This document shows, in pieces, positions 41,012 through 51,925 of a stretch of 64,000 nucleotides of DNA; the stretch's first letter is position 1, and each line of letters starts with the position of its first letter. Origin of the DNA: Bacillus sp. (in: firmicutes) (GTDB lineage Bacteria > Bacillota > Bacilli > Bacillales > Salisediminibacteriaceae). Made by a program: the position numbers and the translations under genes. The notes under the pieces are model-generated. The model saw only the letters and a program-made list of their open reading frames with translations, searched no databases and had not been told where the DNA came from. Where the stretch lies: NCBI GenBank assembly GCA_021208645.1, contig JAJOJL010000040.1:1-64000 (forward strand). The letters run 5' to 3'.

Positions 41012-41254
41012 CTAAATGGAGTTATTTTCATTTTGCTGTCTTAGTTCATCTTGAGCCAAGTCACGATTTGCTTCTTCTAAATTTTTGTGTTGATCTACTG
41101 AATCTCCTGGATAATATTGATTTGTTTTTAAAGGATTGATGGAGCTTAAGTTTGTATGAATTGTAATTTCTTCATCCTCTGGGGCATTAGTTAACGTAAC
41201 ATTATCCGCTGCATAATTTTTTGTTAGTCTTTTCTTGTCGGCCATATTCATATC
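41012..41254 (-). CDS. Hypothetical small protein
   Basis: NMADKKRLTKNYAADNVTLTNAPEDEEITIHTNLSSINPLKTNQYYPGDS; RBS ataggagat. Confidence 0.5.
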   Translation of the reverse strand, partial: DMNMADKKRLTKNYAADNVTLTNAPEDEEITIHTNLSSINPLKTNQYYPGDSVDQHKNLEEANRDLAQDELRQQNENNSI

Positions 41255-41325
41255 TCCTATCATAAATGGTTTTTTGATTTGTCTGTTTTTCAAATTCTGA
41301 CCAAGCTTCTAAAGCCAGTTATTTC

Positions 41326-41709
41326 TTATGCTTCCTTTTGAATATACTCGGCATCATAGCTGTTTTCCCCTGCGTGTACAACCAATAACGTATCAGCATA
41401 GCCCACCAACCGGTTTACTAACTCATCAGCAATGGCATATACAAGGGGGTGAAGCTTCGGTTCCCATAACTTGGAATCAGAAAAGATTATTGTCGTATTA
41501 ATGAATACATCCCGATTTCCTTGTAGTTCATAATGAATGATCACCTTACCTGCAGCACCACCTGTTTTTGGATCCTCATAATCCGGTAAAAAAACATACC
41601 ATTCCTCAGCAGTGGCAGACCGGAAATTCTTAGTGAAGGTCATCTGGGATATCTGGCTGTTTATCAGATTTTGTAATACAGGGTTTTTAATGTCATTTAT
41701 TTTGTCCAT
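41326..41709 (-). CDS. Hypothetical protein
   Basis: MDKINDIKNPVLQNLINSQISQMTF... from ATG 41709 after a gaggtaa-like RBS. Confidence 0.55.
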   Translation of the reverse strand: MDKINDIKNPVLQNLINSQISQMTFTKNFRSATAEEWYVFLPDYEDPKTGGAAGKVIIHYELQGNRDVFINTTIIFSDSKLWEPKLHPLVYAIADELVNRLVGYADTLLVVHAGENSYDAEYIQKEA

Positions 41710-41983
41710 CTTACTTACCTCATTCGATAATGGTGTTTTTGATAACAGCATAAAGACAAGTTCATATATATATTTTTGGAAAAATAAATATAAATCATCC
41801 AACCTAAATAATGGAGATAATATGAGCTCCAAACTTCTATATTGACACGTCAACACTCTTCCCACGCTCACCTGTCACTTCCTTCACCCGCTACTGACAC
41901 GTCAATACTTTTTCACAGGCATACCAGCATTTTGAGTTAAAAAAGGCCATCTCCATAGCAACGGAAACAGCCTTAAGCATATT

Positions 41984-42448
41984 TTATTTGAGGGCTTTTC
42001 TCGCCAGACTTACATCTCCAGCCAATAATTTTTCTAAATCGTATGCAGGGTATTTCCCTGTTTTCTCCATAAAATGAAACACTTTTGCATGCATATCAAT
42101 CGCCGAATTAAGCTGTTTCTTCAGTACTTTTCTTACACTCGGTGTTGCTGTTTCCGTTATGGCAATGGAATAATTACGAACTGCCGCTTTCCATACTGCC
42201 AGCAAGTCTCCTGCCAAGAACCCTTCTAACACAGCATCTCCCTCCGCCCGAGGCATGTCTGGGTAAAAACTAAGTAGTTCCATCAAATTAGTGGTCAGCC
42301 CTTGGATTGACTCCTGATAAAGTTTGTTCAATTCCTTATTGGATACTTCCGGAAGCGCCTTCTTTAATTTCAATAAAAAAATTGACTGAAATGCAACAAG
42401 TTCATGAATCTCTAAAGTTTCATGCCATGCTAAATGATCGTGAGCCAT
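41984..42448 (-). CDS. Spore coat protein CotF-like
   Basis: MAHDHLAWHETLEIHELVAFQSIFLLKLKKALPEVSNKELNKLYQESIQGL. Confidence 0.75.
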   Translation of the reverse strand: MAHDHLAWHETLEIHELVAFQSIFLLKLKKALPEVSNKELNKLYQESIQGLTTNLMELLSFYPDMPRAEGDAVLEGFLAGDLLAVWKAAVRNYSIAITETATPSVRKVLKKQLNSAIDMHAKVFHFMEKTGKYPAYDLEKLLAGDVSLARKALK

Positions 42449-42615
42449 TTATTCATCCCATCTCCCTTTTGTTTTTTACAAAATAGGGTATTCATCACAC
42501 CCTTGTTTAGGTGATAACTATTTAAAGAATTTTTCCAATTACTATGCCCATTAATAATTACTCCCTAGAAAAATAATACTAACTCTAGAGATTTTTCACT
42601 AAGGGTGTGAGCTAA

Positions 42616-43888
42616 GTGGCTGAAATTCCAATAAACTTAATCGGGCTATTCTTGTTGCTGATGGTTATGTCTGCCTTTTTTTCCTCTGCAGAAACAGCCT
42701 ATTCAAGTGCTAATCGGATTCGGGTCAAAACCATGAGTGATGATGGGAATAGTGGTGCGAAACGAACCTTACACATCCTGGACAATTTCGATCAAGCCCT
42801 TTCCACCATCTTAGTGGGAAATAACTTAGTGAACATTGCTGCGGCTACCATTTCTGCTCAAGTTTCCACTACGATTTGGGGGCCAAGTCTCGGCGTATTT
42901 ATCAGTACCTTTGTTGTGACCATCCTCGTTCTTATTTTTGGCGAAATACTGCCTAAATCGTATGCAAAAGAGTTTGCCGAAACCTTTTGTGCAAAGATTT
43001 CTGGGGTCCTTTGGTTTCTAATGAAAGCTCTATCACCCATTACATGGTCATTTATTCAATTAAAACGTTTTGTCTCCAAGCTCATTAAAAAAAGAGTCCG
43101 CTAATCCATCCGTTACGGAGGAAGAACTGAAAGTCCTTATTGACATTAGTGAAGAAGAAGGCGTTATTGATGAAAGTGAAAAGGAAATGGTACATCGCTC
43201 CCTTGAGTTTAACGATATTATCGTTGCAGAGATTTTTAAGCCAAGAACAGACATGGTAGCAGTTGATATAAATGATTCCATCGACAACATTAAAAATATT
43301 TTTATAAAGGAACGTTTTTCCCGTATACCTGTTTATGAAGGAAATATTGACAATATTGTTGGTATCCTGTCGGAGCGAGACTTTCTCACTTCCTACATCC
43401 AAAAATATGAGGAAATGGAAATAAAGTCCCTCCTGCGGCAGCCCGTGTTTGTGGTGGAATCTATGCGAGTCCATACTTTGCTTCCCCAACTACAAAAAAA
43501 CAAAGGGCATATGGCAATTGTCATTGATGAATACGGAGGTACTTCTGGACTGATTACATTAGAAGATATATTAGAAGAGATCGTCGGAGATATCTGGGAT
43601 GAGCATGATGAAGATATACATCTATTAAAAGAGATTGATCCATCAACTTTTATTTATCATGCAGACTATCCACTGGATGACTTTGTAAGGCACATGGGAG
43701 TAGAACTTCCCGATACGACGTACCACACCCTCGGTGGATGGCTGTCAGACGTATTTCAGCGTATTCCAGCCATTGGAGAAAGTGTTACTTACGAACACCT
43801 TGACCTGGAAATTCTCGAGAGTGAGCAGCGGAGGATTCGCTCCATAAAGGTCATTACATCTAAACCAGCATCTATCCACCAAGATTGA
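42616..43888 (+). pseudogene. HlyC/CorC (CNNM-CBS-CorC_HlyC) transporter, frameshifted as given
   Basis: MVMSAFFSSAETAYSSANRIRVKTM, NLVNIAAATISAQ; second ORF with CBS pair and VVIDEYGGTSGLITLEDILEEIVGDIWDEHD. A7 run at 43087-43093 is the break. Confidence 0.9.
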
Positions 43889-43973
43889 ACAGTATGTCAA
43901 AACAACATTTTTTAATTTAACCCCAGTCTCTGCTAGAATAAAGCTAAGAACTTTAAACTGTGAGGGGTTTACA

Positions 43974-44612
43974 TTGAATAAAATTACCAGTTTGGTTATC
44001 GTCGTTATTGCCCTAGTCGTTGTTGGCTATGTGATCATAGATCATTTTAATACAATGGAACAGGATGCAAACCAGCAACGGTTGGATGAATACTTAGCTA
44101 ATCAGGGTTTGGATCCCCGTGAAGAAGAGGAGTATGTGGAATCAGATGAATACGGGCCTTACAAAGGGATGATGGCACCTACCTTTTCCCTACCTTCCTG
44201 GGACGATTCCAAGGATATTTACTTAAGGGACTATGAAGGCAGTTTTGTGATTATTAATGCTTGGGCCTCCTGGTGTCCACCATGCAGGGATGAAATCCCT
44301 TATTTAATTGAATTCCACGAGAATTACTTAGATGATGAAAACGTACATGTTCTTGGTGTAAACATTACCACTACGGAGGCGAATGTTTCCAGTGCAGTAA
44401 CTTTTATTAACGACTTTAATATTTCTTACGACATTGTAATGGATCACGATGGCTTCGTGGAACGGAACTACCGTATTTTCAGCCTACCCATGACTTTTGT
44501 CGTGGATCCCGATGGTAGGATTGTCATTCGAAAGACTGGTTTTATGGACTATGATATGATTGTGGATATTTACGAGGAAGCAATGGAGATTTATGAAAAG
44601 ACTCCTTCATAA
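43974..44612 (+). CDS. TlpA/ResA-type membrane-anchored thioredoxin
   Basis: MAPTFSLPSWDDSKDIYLRDYEGSFVIINAWASWCPPCRDEIPYLIEF. Confidence 0.9.
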   Translation: MNKITSLVIVVIALVVVGYVIIDHFNTMEQDANQQRLDEYLANQGLDPREEEEYVESDEYGPYKGMMAPTFSLPSWDDSKDIYLRDYEGSFVIINAWASWCPPCRDEIPYLIEFHENYLDDENVHVLGVNITTTEANVSSAVTFINDFNISYDIVMDHDGFVERNYRIFSLPMTFVVDPDGRIVIRKTGFMDYDMIVDIYEEAMEIYEKTPS

Positions 44613-44641
44613 TCTAATAAAATTTTTTAGTAACGGCTTCA

Positions 44642-44679
44642 AAGGCGCCTTAAAGGAATGATTTCCATTTAGGGCGCCT
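44642..44679. terminator. Bidirectional terminator
   Basis: aggcgccttaaa...tttagggcgcct between convergent genes. Confidence 0.7.
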
Positions 44680-44686
44680 CTTGCAA

Positions 44687-46496
44687 TTACGTTTTAATCA
44701 TAGTAACTAATCTCTTCAGTTGTAAATAACTCTTTTTATAAGCAAATTTTGTTGAGTTAATCAACTCTTCTGCCAGCAGTTCAAAACCTACCCACGTTAA
44801 GGAAAATGGGTTAGCAAAGTGTTTCTTTACTTCCCACTTTAATTCGTCTTTGCCGCAAATACTATGTGAATTAACTTCATTCACTTTTTTCCTTATTGCT
44901 TCATATTCTTTCTCTTGTTCTTCTTCTGGCAATGTAAGAATATAATCAATCTTATCCATAAATTCCAGTGAAAAATCAATTTTTGATTTTACTTCCTTGA
45001 ACGTACTCTTATCAATTAACCCGTAATTTAATTTAAATTCATTTAATGCAAGGGCAGATTCATAAGTTGCCTGTACAATTTGATCTCGATTTAAATGGAG
45101 CGTCTCATAACTTAACATCTGTTTCCAAGAAGGCTGCTGTATGGCTTTTCGGTGGTCTTCCAAGCTGTTGCATAATTTTCTATAACCAAATTTCTCAGGG
45201 TTCTCGAAAGCTGGGCTTCCTGGATCGAGAAATGGTGCCAACGGGGCAATAAAGTATGAGATTCGCACGTCGGCACCGCATTCTTTGTGAATAAATTCAC
45301 AAAAGTCCACATTTTTAATAGCACTTTCATACGTCTGCCCTGGTACACCAACCATAAAGAACAAGTCAATTTTAGAACAACCGTTTTTCAGTGCAGCTTT
45401 AATTGTGCTTATTACCTTTTCATTTGTACAGTTAAATTTACCATTAAACCTTCTTAGTTCCTCATCGAAAGTCTCTAACGTCATTTGAATGCTGTATTTA
45501 TTTACTGATTCGTTTAATTCTTTAAAGTACGCTTCATCAGCACTGTAAAAAAGTTCTATTACCAATTCATTTTTACGTTCATTTCTTTCATTCGTTGCAA
45601 GAATTCCTTATAAAAAACCTTCCCACCTTGGCGAAGATCGTTCAGAACAAAAATCGGTGCTCTACTCAAACGTTGAATAAATTTAATATCCTGTTCTAGC
45701 TTTTCGGGAGAGCGGAGGGCAATTTGCTTCCTACCACATATGGATTTATACGCAGATCTTGAACCGCCGCATATTAAACAGTTCACTGTACACCCTTTCG
45801 AGGTTAATACAGCGGTGTTCGGGTACTTCAACCAATCTCCATATGGAAGTGGGTCCATAAAGTTCAAATATTTAAATACGGAACGGATTACATACCGGTA
45901 GCCCGGATCAAATTCGTCTAGACTGTTAGCTATATAGCTATGTTCATTTACCACATAACCATCTTCTTTTTTCCATGTTAAGTTGGGTATTGACCCTAAA
46001 TTCCTTTCCACCTTATTCGTTAACTGATTCATTAATTGCAACACAAGCTTTTCTGTTGCATCTCCTCGAATGATGTAATCAATACAAGGATATTTTATCA
46101 ATTCCTCGTGGTAATAAGATGCAGATAACCCTCCGAACATTACTGGCGTTTCCGGATGATACTTCTTAACTAGTTTGGCTATTTCTATACTTCCATGTGC
46201 ATGTGGGAGCCAATGTAAATCAATGCCAATGAGTTTCGTATTAAGACTTCTTATTTTTTTTCTCTACATCGAAGTTTTTTATCTTGAAGCATGCGATTAG
46301 CAATGTTTACAATTTTAACGCGAAAACCTCGCTGTTCTAAATAATCTGCTATGCTCGTAAACCCAATTGGATACATTTCAAAAACTGGTGAAGATGGGAC
46401 TACGTCACTAATTGGACCAACTAATAGTGATTTGTTTCTAAAATCATACATACTTGGGGCATGTAAAAGTACTAAGTCATATTTCACTTTTTTCAC
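44687..46496 (-). pseudogene. B12-binding-domain radical SAM protein, split by two frameshifts as given
   Basis: N-terminus FEMYPIGFTSIADYLEQRGFRVKIVNI; middle VMFGGLSASYYHEELIKYP and TSKGCTVNCLICGGSR (CxxxCxxC); C-terminal LFYSADEAYFKELNESVNKY. Breaks at T8 46254-46261 and T5 45570-45574. Confidence 0.8.
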
Positions 46497-46698
46497 CTCT
46501 CAATTCCTTTACTTTAAAGAAAAAATAATTTCTTGTATGTCTAAGAGGCAGATAACGATGTATTATATTTCCATTATGATCTTATAAAAGATTAGGTTTC
46601 AATGGGGTTTGAACATTTGTAACAGGATTATCACTAATTACTTCACAATTTAGCTACAATGAGAAAAATTTCACAAAAGCTTTCAAAGAATAAAAAAT

Positions 46699-46723
46699 GG
46701 TAACTAGTAAATACCTAGTTACC
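46699..46723 (-). terminator. Hairpin, probable terminator of the methyltransferase gene
   Basis: ggtaactag-taaatac-ctagttacc. Confidence 0.5.
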
Positions 46724-46741
46724 AATGTAAATTGTGATTTC

Positions 46742-47306
46742 CTACTCATTATTTCTGCAACTTAAAACGTACGCTGGCGGAAAATTCCGAAACTCTTTTT
46801 TGACTTTCACATAATGGAAAAAATCTCGAAACAGTTTTTTCCGAAGCAATGTATATTGAAAGGTAATAAAAAAGACCATCATCTTTTAAAACAGATTTTG
46901 TTTTATTAATAATCTTCTTAGATATCTCTGTTGGGAGGGTAGTAAATGGCAGGCCGGAAACGACATAATCAACATATGGAATATTTAATTTCCGTAAATA
47001 CCAGTCAATATTCTCAGCAGATCCATTTATTATAAAAAGGTTATCCTCTCCTTCAAATCGTTCTACTAGATTATGATAAAATTCGTCACTTAATTCCACT
47101 AGTACAACAATTGTATCAGGACTCCTTTTAGTTAAGATTTCTTCCGTGAATATACCTGTGCCTGGCCCAAATTCCACGATATATTGAGCACTATCAAATT
47201 GAATATCACCGATTACTTTTCTTGCGAGATATTTAGAACTAGGTAAAATGGCTCCAACCCTTGCTGGGTGTTGTATATATTCTGATAGAAATAATTGCTT
47301 CTTCAT
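46742..47306 (-). pseudogene. Class I SAM methyltransferase (phospholipid N-methyltransferase-like), C-terminal frameshift as given
   Basis: MKKQLFLSEYIQHPARVGAILPSSKYLARKVI...YIVEFGPGTGIFTEEIL. The alternative frame at the C-terminus reads FQYTLLRKKLFRDFFHYVKVKKEFRNFPPAYVLSCRNNE*, which looks more family-like. Confidence 0.75.
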
Positions 47307-47763
47307 GAAAGAATGCCCCCTACGGAATCAAATGTTGAAAATAAAGCAATATAATCCACTCTATGAATTCTTACTATCCAGGGACAAAATGAACCTGAAA
47401 AATAGTTTATATAAAAGCGGAGTGAAATATACATAATTCTCAACTCCGTTTATCAAATAACAAATCCCTAGTATATCTATATGATTTATTATATATCATT
47501 GTACATAATAAAGTGCTAATTTTCCACTAATTACTTATTATTCCCATAATCATTTTCTTCAAACTTTTACCTTATGAACTAATCTTATTCACAAATATTT
47601 CACTTGGTGTTCAAAAAATGTTCACAGATTTGTACAATATAGGGGGAAACACCTATAAACGAAAGGGCAAATAATTATTACTATATATATAGTGTTAAAT
47701 AATGAGCAAAGTCTGTTCCCTGTTCTGGACAGCTTTTTCATATATTTGTTCAATATAAGGTAG

Positions 47764-49140
47764 ATGGGAGAGAGTATCATGTTTGTGGAGTACGATCCGG
47801 TTTTATACAGCAGAATCTTGACCTCTTTAACCCTGGGCTTTCATGTCATTTTTGCCACCTTAGGAGTTGGTGTCCCCCTTATGATTGCTATTGCTGAATG
47901 GATGGGTATCAAACGAAATGATCCCCACTATACATTAATGGCAAGGCGTTGGGCGCGGGGATTCGTAGTTACAGTTGCTGTGGGTGTTGTAACAGGAACA
48001 GCGATTGTATTACAGCTGAGCCTTTTGTGGCCAAACTTTATGCAAGCAGCAGGTCACACCATTGGTTTGCCTATGTTTATGGAAGTTTTTGCTTTTTTCT
48101 TTGAAGCTATTTTCCTAGGAATCTATCTTTATACATGGGACCGTTTTAAAAGTAAGTTGAAGCATTTCCTGCTAGTTATTCCTATCGTTATTGGAGCAAC
48201 TGCCAGTGCCTTCTTCATTACTACAGTCAACTCATTTATGAATGCACCGCAAGGTTTTACGTTGGTGGATGGAGTTTTAACAAATGTCAGCCCGTTAGCT
48301 GCCATGTTTAATCCGGCAACACCAACAAAGATTGCCCACGTTATCATTACATGTTACTTAACATCCGCATTTGTGTTAGGAGCTATAGCCGCCTTTAATA
48401 TTATTAAAGGAAAGACACATGTGTATCATAAAAAAGCCCTTCATTTAACGATGGTAACAGGTCTTGTCTTTGCCGTAGGTACTGCCGTTATTGGTGATTT
48501 ATCTGGTAAATACCTTCATGAATACCAGCCGGAAAAATTAGCTGCTGCCGAATGGCATTTTGAAACAGAAAGTGAAGCATCGTTAATTCTTGGGGGGATT
48601 TTAACGGAAGATAATGAAGTTCGATTTGCCCTTGAAATTCCATATGCCCTTAGTATTTTAGCAGGTGGATCCCCTGATACGATTGTGATTGGTTTAAATG
48701 ACTTCCCTGAAGAGTATCTACCTCCACTCTGGGTCCATTATATGTTTGATTTAATGGTGTTTATCGGCATGTATCTTGCTGCCGTGACTGCTATCTTTGT
48801 ATTCTTTAATTGGAAGAGAAAATGGAACGCTTTCAACCGACCGCTACTGTGGAGTATCTTTGCTGGAGGTCCCTTATCCATGATTGCCATTCAGTCTGGT
48901 TGGTTTTTTGCAGAAGTAGGTCGACAACCTTGGATTTTAAACGGAATCATGACCGTGGCAGAAGGGGCTACCACCTCACAGCATGTGGACATTATGCTCG
49001 TGTTATTTATTGCTCTTTATACGGTCCTAGGAGTAACTTGCGTCATAGTACTGCGCCGAATATTTAAATCAAACCCAGTTGAACATGAACTTGAAAAACG
49101 TGGCTTAATTCATCAGACAAACGATGCTGCAAATCAATAG
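47764..49140 (+). CDS. cydA: Cytochrome bd-type quinol oxidase subunit I
   Basis: PVLYSRILTSLTLGFHVIFATLGVGVPLMIAIAEWMG, FEAIFLGIYLYTWDRF, QSGWFFAEVGRQPWILNGIM. Confidence 0.95.
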   Translation: MGESIMFVEYDPVLYSRILTSLTLGFHVIFATLGVGVPLMIAIAEWMGIKRNDPHYTLMARRWARGFVVTVAVGVVTGTAIVLQLSLLWPNFMQAAGHTIGLPMFMEVFAFFFEAIFLGIYLYTWDRFKSKLKHFLLVIPIVIGATASAFFITTVNSFMNAPQGFTLVDGVLTNVSPLAAMFNPATPTKIAHVIITCYLTSAFVLGAIAAFNIIKGKTHVYHKKALHLTMVTGLVFAVGTAVIGDLSGKYLHEYQPEKLAAAEWHFETESEASLILGGILTEDNEVRFALEIPYALSILAGGSPDTIVIGLNDFPEEYLPPLWVHYMFDLMVFIGMYLAAVTAIFVFFNWKRKWNAFNRPLLWSIFAGGPLSMIAIQSGWFFAEVGRQPWILNGIMTVAEGATTSQHVDIMLVLFIALYTVLGVTCVIVLRRIFKSNPVEHELEKRGLIHQTNDAANQ

Positions 49141-49158
49141 GAAGGGGTACGAAGTCAA

Positions 49159-50184
49159 ATGAACTATGAGCTAATTGGGATTACGGTACTTTGGACGTTT
49201 CTTTATGGGTATTTGATTGTTGCCTCCGTTGATTTCGGTGCTGGTTTTTTTAGCTACTACACGAAGCAGACAAAAAAGAATCATATTACCCATAACATTA
49301 TCCAACGCTATCTCTCTCCAGTATGGGAGGTAACAAATGTCTTTCTTGTTTTCTTTATTATTGGCATTGTGGGCTTCTTTCCGTCAACTGCGTATTATTA
49401 CGGATCCGCCCTTTTAGTACCAGGGAGTATTGCCATTATCCTTCTTGCTGTAAGAGGGTCGTATTATGCTTTTGCTACCTATGGTGCAAAGGAAAATAAA
49501 TTTTATTCTTTCCTATACGGGGCTACAGGACTCTTAATCCCTGCCTCCCTCTCCACTGTCCTTACCATTTCTGAAGGGGGCTATGTTACTACAGAAGACG
49601 GGCGGGTACAACTCCTCTACGGAGAATTGTTTGGAAGTCTTTATTCCTGGGGCGTGGTTATCTTGGCTATCGTAAGTGTGTTGTTTATTTCAGCCAGCTT
49701 TTTAACCTATTACGCTTCTCGAGCAAAGGATGGAGAAGCGTTGCGCTTGTTAAGGAAATACGCGCTTATATGGTCCTTTCCTTCGATCATCATGGGAATC
49801 GTCGTATTTTTCTTATTAGGAAAAAGAAATGAGTTACATTTTGAAAACATGGTAGATACATGGTGGGTATTTGGGTTATCCCTAATCGCGTTTGCACTGG
49901 CTACTTATTTGATATGGAAAGGCCAGCGCTATGGATTAGCTTTTATAATGGTAATGATCCAATACTTTACTGCTTTCTTTGGCTATGGTGCCGCTCATCT
50001 GCCGTATCTACTCTATCCTTATTTAACTATCTATGATGGATTTACGAACGAAACGATGGCAATCTCTTTAATCGCTGCATTTATTGCTGGATTGTTATTA
50101 TTAATTCCTTCGTTGTACCTGCTTATGAAGCTATTTTTATTTGATGCAGATTACGTCGAAGGTAAAAAACCAAAAGCTTTATAG
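49159..50184 (+). CDS. cydB: Cytochrome bd-type quinol oxidase subunit II
   Basis: Follows cydA; YLIVASVDFGAGFFSYYTK...NIIQRYLSPVWEVTNVFLVFFIIGIVGFFP. Confidence 0.93.
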   Translation: MNYELIGITVLWTFLYGYLIVASVDFGAGFFSYYTKQTKKNHITHNIIQRYLSPVWEVTNVFLVFFIIGIVGFFPSTAYYYGSALLVPGSIAIILLAVRGSYYAFATYGAKENKFYSFLYGATGLLIPASLSTVLTISEGGYVTTEDGRVQLLYGELFGSLYSWGVVILAIVSVLFISASFLTYYASRAKDGEALRLLRKYALIWSFPSIIMGIVVFFLLGKRNELHFENMVDTWWVFGLSLIAFALATYLIWKGQRYGLAFIMVMIQYFTAFFGYGAAHLPYLLYPYLTIYDGFTNETMAISLIAAFIAGLLLLIPSLYLLMKLFLFDADYVEGKKPKAL

Positions 50185-50203
50185 AGGCTAGGAGGAATAA
50201 AAA

Positions 50204-50371
50204 ATGGATATGACTTGGTTTTTAATTACTGTAGCTCCTCCACTGGTATTAATTGCTTGTGTTTTCATCGTGTTCTGGTGGGCCACCGCTGCAAAGCCGC
50301 CTGCTTTTGTCATCGAGGAGCTAGAAGCAGAGTTTGATAAAGAATTGAAGACAGAAGAAAATATACGATAA
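50204..50371 (+). CDS. CydS-like small subunit of cytochrome bd oxidase (55 aa)
   Basis: MDMTWFLITVAPPLVLIACVFIVFWWATAAKPPAFVIEELEAEFDKELKTEENIR*, strong GGAGGA RBS, immediately after cydB; below the ORF track size cut-off. Confidence 0.75.
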   Translation: MDMTWFLITVAPPLVLIACVFIVFWWATAAKPPAFVIEELEAEFDKELKTEENIR

Positions 50372-50382
50372 AGTAAACAAAA

Positions 50383-50413
50383 AGGTGTCTCGAAATAGTT
50401 TTGAGGCACCCTT
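50383..50413 (+). terminator. Terminator after the cydABS cluster
   Basis: aaggtgtctc-gaaatagtttt-gaggcacccttt. Confidence 0.65.
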
Positions 50414-50421
50414 TACTAATT

Positions 50422-50937
50422 TTATTCGACTGTGAACATAATGGTTTGATTGTACGTATTGCCTAATTCAGACTCCAGCCAAACTTCTAATTCATACGTT
50501 CCATCTTCATATCCAAATAAGATAATTTTTGTATGAATGGATTCGTTCGGACTCAATCGTTGAATACTTTTTATACCCTCTCCTAGGTATGGTTGGCTAA
50601 CCTCCTCACCTTCCCCATTCCGGACAATATGGCTAAAACCACCACCATTCTCTTCATCAAACGGAATGTCTAGATAGTCTCCGGAATTATTAATAACCTC
50701 ATATAGAAAAGTAATTTCACCTGGTTGATCCGGTGCGACCTCCGTAAGCCTTGCAATAATTTCTTCATCCATTACCCCTGTATTTCCTGTTTCTTCTGTT
50801 CCTACTTCAGTCTCTCCTTCTGCAGTTACATCTGTTCCATCTGTATCTGGAGTACCCTTTCCCTTGCTTTCGTTTCCACAAGCAACTAGTACAATACCTA
50901 ATAATATAGCCATCAGTAAGACAATTAATTTTTTCAT
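50422..50937 (-). CDS. Lipoprotein with BsuPI-like domain
   Basis: Lipobox GIVLVACG, acidic linker, ITFLYEVINNSGDYLDIPF...SIQRLSPNESIHTKIILFGYEDGTYELEVWLE. Confidence 0.65.
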   Translation of the reverse strand: MKKLIVLLMAILLGIVLVACGNESKGKGTPDTDGTDVTAEGETEVGTEETGNTGVMDEEIIARLTEVAPDQPGEITFLYEVINNSGDYLDIPFDEENGGGFSHIVRNGEGEEVSQPYLGEGIKSIQRLSPNESIHTKIILFGYEDGTYELEVWLESELGNTYNQTIMFTVE

Positions 50938-51152
50938 TTTCGCACCTCATCATCTAGTAGATTTGTTCATTTCATTTCCTCACAATCTACTAGACGAAGT
51001 TAATTTCGTTTTGTTTCACTTTAGGCAACCTTTTTTTTCCAATGTTAACCCTCGATACCCGTATGTGTTAGACAAGTGTATGTTTTTTGTTCCCCTCAAA
51101 TACTAGTACAAAATTTATGGAGTGATAACTTTTGGGTCAACAAGGTTAGAAA

Positions 51153-51193
51153 GAAGGAGCGTGTAGAAGGAATAACCTTATACACGCTCTTTA
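51153..51193 (-). terminator. Terminator of the tungstate-type ABC operon
   Basis: gagcgtgta...tacacgctcttt. Confidence 0.6.
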
Positions 51194-51925
51194 TAGTTGA
51201 TACAGTTCTTTCCACTTTTGCAAGAATGGAGCTGACGCTTCGTTTGGTTGGTTTATTACCTCTTTCGTCTTCCCTAATTGGGTTAGTTCTCCATTCATAA
51301 TAACAGCCAAACTTTTCGTCAGGTTATTAATTTCGATTAAATCATGACTCACAAATAACGTAGTTGTATTTGTTTCTTTTAATATTTCTTTGAAATCTTC
51401 AATAAGCTGTATTTTCGTAGGAAAGTCCAAGGCAGAAAAAGGTTCGTCAAGAAATAACACTTCCGGCTCGAGGATCAATGCACGGGCAAGATTTACCCGT
51501 TGTGCCTCTCCGCCAGACAAAGCGCCACTATTTTTCTTCGCCAAGTGAGATATATTAAACTTTTCCAGCCAATACACCACTTTTTCATTGATTTCTTTCT
51601 TCTTTACCTTACGCAGTTTTAAACCGATGGCTACATTGTTAAAAACATTCATATCAAAGAGTAAGGATTGCTGCATGGCAACTGCCAGCCTCCGCCTTAA
51701 CTCTAGTGGCAACGTATCTGCATGCCTTGCTTCCCCTTTAAAGTACACCTTGCCCTCACTCGGTGCCTGTAAAAAAGCTAATGTTTTTAACAAGGTCGTC
51801 TTCCCAGCCCCATTGGGACCGATGACACCAACAATGTCCCCTTTTTCTAAATTAAAACGAGGGATATCTAATAGGGTCTCTTTATTCACTTTAAATTTCA
51901 CTTGTTCCAACTGTAAAATCTTCAT
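51191..51925 (-). CDS. Tungstate/molybdate-type ABC transporter ATP-binding protein (TupC-like)
   Basis: VIGPNGAGKTTLLKTLAFLQAPSEGKVYFKG, LSGGEAQRVNLARALILEPEVLFLDEPFSALD; operon context. Confidence 0.85.
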   Translation of the reverse strand: MKILQLEQVKFKVNKETLLDIPRFNLEKGDIVGVIGPNGAGKTTLLKTLAFLQAPSEGKVYFKGEARHADTLPLELRRRLAVAMQQSLLFDMNVFNNVAIGLKLRKVKKKEINEKVVYWLEKFNISHLAKKNSGALSGGEAQRVNLARALILEPEVLFLDEPFSALDFPTKIQLIEDFKEILKETNTTTLFVSHDLIEINNLTKSLAVIMNGELTQLGKTKEVINQPNEASAPFLQKWKELYQL

